Shown piece by piece: positions 36,710-40,122 of a DNA stretch of 40,122 nt. The stretch is taken from the NCBI GenBank assembly GCA_022763285.1, contig JALEHB010000017.1, positions 1 through 40,122 on the forward strand. The letters are read 5' to 3'. Below the pieces are notes generated by a model. The model was not told the DNA's origin and did not search any database. It was given only the letters and a program-made list of their open reading frames with translations. A program made the position numbers and the translations under genes. This DNA comes from Pseudomonadales bacterium (GTDB lineage: Bacteria; Pseudomonadota; Gammaproteobacteria; Pseudomonadales; Pseudohongiellaceae). The stretch's first letter is position 1; each line of letters opens with the position of its first letter.

Positions 36710-39637
36710 TCAGATATTTTCAAAGGCTTCCGTGAGAATGCCCGGCGTCAGGATCTGGGGCAAGATGATTGGCTCGGCATTCTCATCCCCCGGGTAGAGT
36801 ACATACAGCGGCACCGAGGGACGGTTGAACTGTTCCAGCACCGCCGTGATCTCTGGATCCTCATTGGTCCAGTCACCTTTCATATAGGTAATGTCATTGT
36901 CCGCCATCACCTGCTTGACCCGATCAGTACTGAGACTGGTCTGTTCATTGGCAAGGCAAGTGATACACCAGTCGGCAGTCATATTCACAAATACCGGTCG
37001 TCCCGCGGCTCTCAGCTCGGCCACGCCGGCACTGCTGAAAGGAATAAACTCTGCATTGACCGGTTCACCATCGGCGCCGATCTCAAGCTCCGCCACGGCG
37101 GGTGCCTGGGGACTCAGGAAAGGGGTCTGCAAGGCATAAACAGCTACCAGCAGCACCAGGGCGGCAGTGGCTGCCGACATGGTCCGGAAAATGGGACCAA
37201 AGCTGAAGCGGCGCTGGTACAACCAGGCGGCAAAGGCCATCAGCACACAAATCGCCAGCACCAGGGACATACCCATGACACCCACCTGGTTACCCAGTAC
37301 CCACAGGAAGAACAGAGCCGACAGGTACATGGGGAAGGCCAGCACCTGCTTGAAGGTTTCCATCCAGGCGCCGGGCTTGGGCAGATAGGATGTCAGCACC
37401 GGGGCGAAGGACAGCAGCAGAATAGGCAGAGCCATACCCAGTCCCAGAGAAACGAATACCGCCATGGCCACAAACCAGGACTGGGTCAGGGCGAAACCGA
37501 TGGCTGGCCCCATAAACGGCGCCGTACAGGGTGTGGCAACCGTGGTGGCCAAAACGCCGGTAAAGAATGAGCCCTGGTACCCTTTGCGGGTCGTCAGGCC
37601 GGAACCGGCATTCATCAAGCCGGTACCAATTTCAAAAACACCGGACAGGCTCAAACCCATCAGGAAGAACAGATAAACAATAAAGGCCAGGAACCAGGGC
37701 TGCTGAAACTGGAAAGCCCAGCCGATGGCTTCACCACCTGCCCGCAAGGCAATCAATACCGAGGCCAGGGCCATGAAGGCCAGCACTACGCCAGCGGTAT
37801 AGACCAGACCGTCGAGCCTCTGTCGGCGTCTGCTTTCGCCCACATTTTTGGCAATGCTCAGCGCCTTGATTGAAAGCACCGGGAACACACAGGGCATCAG
37901 GTTCAGAATCAGGCCGCCCAGCATGGCAAAGCCCATATACAGGAAGATATTGCCCTCTACGCCGGAGCTGCCGCCACCACCGGCCGAATCACTGCTGACC
38001 GAGGCCATTGGCGCGATCGTGGTAGTGCTGGCATTGCTGGCGGGATTATCGAATTCAAAGGCGCGACGATTGCCATCGGCATCGGCCAGCACCAGCACAC
38101 CGAAGGCCTCCGGATTGTCCAGCATGCGTCGGGGTTGCTGATGGGTAATTTGCAGGAGGTTTGCCTGGATGCTGACATCACGCAGCGGCCCCGGACTGAT
38201 AATGCGTCGCTGCTCCGGAAAGAACCAGGCGTCTGCATAGTCACTGAACAAGACCTCAGTGGATTCAAAACCAAGGCTGACCCGCTCACCCGCCACGGCA
38301 ATCAGGGATTCGATATCGTGGTCGGTTTCCGGCAGTTGCTCGCGGGCTGCCGCAAACTGTGCAGCAGTGCCGGCATCCAGCTCGGCCGCATCAGTAACCG
38401 GCAGAGTCAGCTCAAGACGCTGCTCACCGGGAATACAGATCTGGTCACAGACATTCCAGTAGGCCAGGGTGCTCAATTCAACGCTGTCAGCCTGGTAATC
38501 CGCCGGCAGGGTTACCGCAACCGGTAACAGTACTTCTTCCTCATAGCCGAAATTCACCAGGTCGGTGTCATAGAATGGCAGCCAGTGTGGGGCCGGCCAC
38601 TGAATCTCGCCAACCTCGGTGCCCTCAGGTGCCTGCCATTCATTCAGACTGGTGGGCTCGCCACTGTCCCCCCCCATGCGCCAATAGGTATGCCAGTGTT
38701 CTTTTGGCTGCAGCCGCAGTCCCAGCCAGAAGGTCTCGCCGGGGGCCACGGAACTGTTCTCCGACAGCAGCTCCACTTCAATACTGTTATCCCAGGCCAC
38801 AGAACTGCGCCGGGCTTCGATGTCATAACCCTGCCAGTTGCCCTCGTCATCGACGAAGGCCAGCAGACCGGCCATCTCCTCCAGCCCGTCATAGCGGCGG
38901 TGCTGTTCGGTGCTGATCTGTACCCGATTGCCATCCAGCATCACATCCCGAAAGGGTGCATAGCGCATGATGCGGCGCTCGGTGGGGAAGAACCAGGCCT
39001 CATCGGCATCGGCAAACAGCTCTTCATCGGCGGCAACCATGACATTGATCTTGCCATCATGGTCATTGAAACTGGCCTGGAGCTGGTGCTCGGAAGCAGG
39101 AACCGGAGTATGGGCGCGGGCATCGGCAAAGCCCTGCTGCCAGCGGGGATCAATTTCCGCCTGTTCCCCTACCGGCAGGGAAAGGGAAAAGTCGGCCTCG
39201 CCGGGAATACAGATTTCATCACACACCTGCCAGGCGATGTGAGTGCCAATGTCAAAGCTGTCACTGTCCAGATCCGCCGGCACCGACACGGGAATGGGCA
39301 GAAAGATCTCCCGTTCATAGGTAAAGGTCACCAGTTCAGATCCCAGGAACGGCGTCCATTCCGGAATCGGCCAGACAATATCGCCGGCTTCGGCACCGGC
39401 AGGCAGCTGCCAGTCGCTGGCTTCGGTGGCTTCACCACTGTCGCCGCCAAATTTCCAGTAGGTATGCCAGTGCTCGATGGGATCGAGGCGAATGGCGAGC
39501 CACAGGGTTTGCCCCGGCACCACGTTGCGGGTTTCGGAAATCAGCTCCACTTCAATTTGATCGGTCTTGTGCACATTGCCCAGCAACAAGCCGGGAAACA
39601 GCAATAACGCCAAATAAATCAATATATTACGAAGCAT
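36710..39637 (-). CDS. DsbD/ScsB-like protein-disulfide reductase with duplicated N-terminal periplasmic domain
   Basis: Two copies of a (VELxSE...EHWHTYW...GGDSGE...CDxICIPGE) domain; DsbD TM core (LILNLMPCVFPVLSIKALS, ATPCTAPFMGPAIG); C-terminal thioredoxin-like domain with ADWCITCLANE. Confidence 0.93.
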   Translation of the reverse strand: MLRNILIYLALLLFPGLLLGNVHKTDQIEVELISETRNVVPGQTLWLAIRLDPIEHWHTYWKFGGDSGEATEASDWQLPAGAEAGDIVWPIPEWTPFLGSELVTFTYEREIFLPIPVSVPADLDSDSFDIGTHIAWQVCDEICIPGEADFSLSLPVGEQAEIDPRWQQGFADARAHTPVPASEHQLQASFNDHDGKINVMVAADEELFADADEAWFFPTERRIMRYAPFRDVMLDGNRVQISTEQHRRYDGLEEMAGLLAFVDDEGNWQGYDIEARRSSVAWDNSIEVELLSENSSVAPGETFWLGLRLQPKEHWHTYWRMGGDSGEPTSLNEWQAPEGTEVGEIQWPAPHWLPFYDTDLVNFGYEEEVLLPVAVTLPADYQADSVELSTLAYWNVCDQICIPGEQRLELTLPVTDAAELDAGTAAQFAAAREQLPETDHDIESLIAVAGERVSLGFESTEVLFSDYADAWFFPEQRRIISPGPLRDVSIQANLLQITHQQPRRMLDNPEAFGVLVLADADGNRRAFEFDNPASNASTTTIAPMASVSSDSAGGGGSSGVEGNIFLYMGFAMLGGLILNLMPCVFPVLSIKALSIAKNVGESRRRQRLDGLVYTAGVVLAFMALASVLIALRAGGEAIGWAFQFQQPWFLAFIVYLFFLMGLSLSGVFEIGTGLMNAGSGLTTRKGYQGSFFTGVLATTVATPCTAPFMGPAIGFALTQSWFVAMAVFVSLGLGMALPILLLSFAPVLTSYLPKPGAWMETFKQVLAFPMYLSALFFLWVLGNQVGVMGMSLVLAICVLMAFAAWLYQRRFSFGPIFRTMSAATAALVLLVAVYALQTPFLSPQAPAVAELEIGADGEPVNAEFIPFSSAGVAELRAAGRPVFVNMTADWCITCLANEQTSLSTDRVKQVMADNDITYMKGDWTNEDPEITAVLEQFNRPSVPLYVLYPGDENAEPIILPQILTPGILTEAFENI

Positions 39638-39895
39638 TCTTAATCCTGGTGAAGAATCTGGTTGAAGAGTTTAAGTTTATGCCCTTAATTAGCGCAAAGA
39701 TTGTCAAAAAGTAACAAAAGCTACATTAACTGTCATGGAAAGTCGGCAGAGATGGGCCCGTTCTTGATGCGGTCCGGCCTGTTTTCCCAAGGCACAGGAA
39801 GATGGCCGCAACAGCAGTCCGGAGCCGGTTTATTGCCAGCCACATAAACAACTGAACAAGTAGACCCGATTTCCGCAAAAATCGTGCAAACGAAT

Positions 39896-40122
39896 TCAAC
39901 GACTGGCAATAATATGCTCGACCATGAGTTGCAGGCTGCTCTGGCCACGAAACTCATTACGCTCCAGACGGTAGACAAGATCGATCTCACTGGCATCAGC
40001 GGCGGGCCAGTCCTCGGCCGCCACGTTGAAGGCAATGGCGTCCAGGCAGTGCTGGGGATCATTCGGTGGGCAGAGCAGCAGTTTCAGATGGCCCTTGCCC
40101 ACTTCCCGCTGCTCAAGAATTC
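39896..40122 (-). CDS. recJ: RecJ single-stranded-DNA exonuclease, C-terminal fragment (5' part beyond window)
   Basis: Frame open to the window edge: ILEQREVGKGHLKLLLCPPNDPQHCLDAIAFNVAAEDWP...LVYRLERNEFRGQSSLQLMVEHI, a RecJ C-terminal pattern. Confidence 0.85.
   Translation of the reverse strand, partial: ILEQREVGKGHLKLLLCPPNDPQHCLDAIAFNVAAEDWPAADASEIDLVYRLERNEFRGQSSLQLMVEHIIASR

Overview
A 40 kb window of a gammaproteobacterial-type chromosome; taxonomy is inferred only from gene content and from an alaS-lysC-csrA-tRNA neighbourhood. Gene content, left to right: asparagine synthase (5'-truncated) and an M20 Zn-hydrolase; amidohydrolase; BCCT transporter and TPR-sulfotransferase; TonB receptor divergent from a MarR regulator; tRNA-Arg(ACG); Sel1 protein; XRE/MmyB-like regulator; two more TonB receptors; MBL-fold hydrolase; alanine dehydrogenase; a CoA-lyase/hydratase/CoA-transferase set resembling itaconate catabolism; tRNA-Ser(GCT) in a complex repeat array; csrA, lysC, alaS, AI-2E-type permease; a kinase-pseudokinase/PP2C/FHA signalling module; serine hydrolase; a DsbD/ScsB-like protein with a duplicated periplasmic domain; and the 3' end of recJ. 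The most unusual signal is a family of structured repeats at BOTH tRNA loci. An approximately 83-90 bp multi-hairpin element sits at the same T-loop position (TTCGA^ATC) of partial tRNA-Ser and tRNA-Arg copies. Its stems vary in a compensatory way, and it is embedded in units that also carry sequence antisense to the tRNA 3' end. It looks like a tRNA-3'-end-anchored mobile or structured-RNA repeat system and deserves follow-up.
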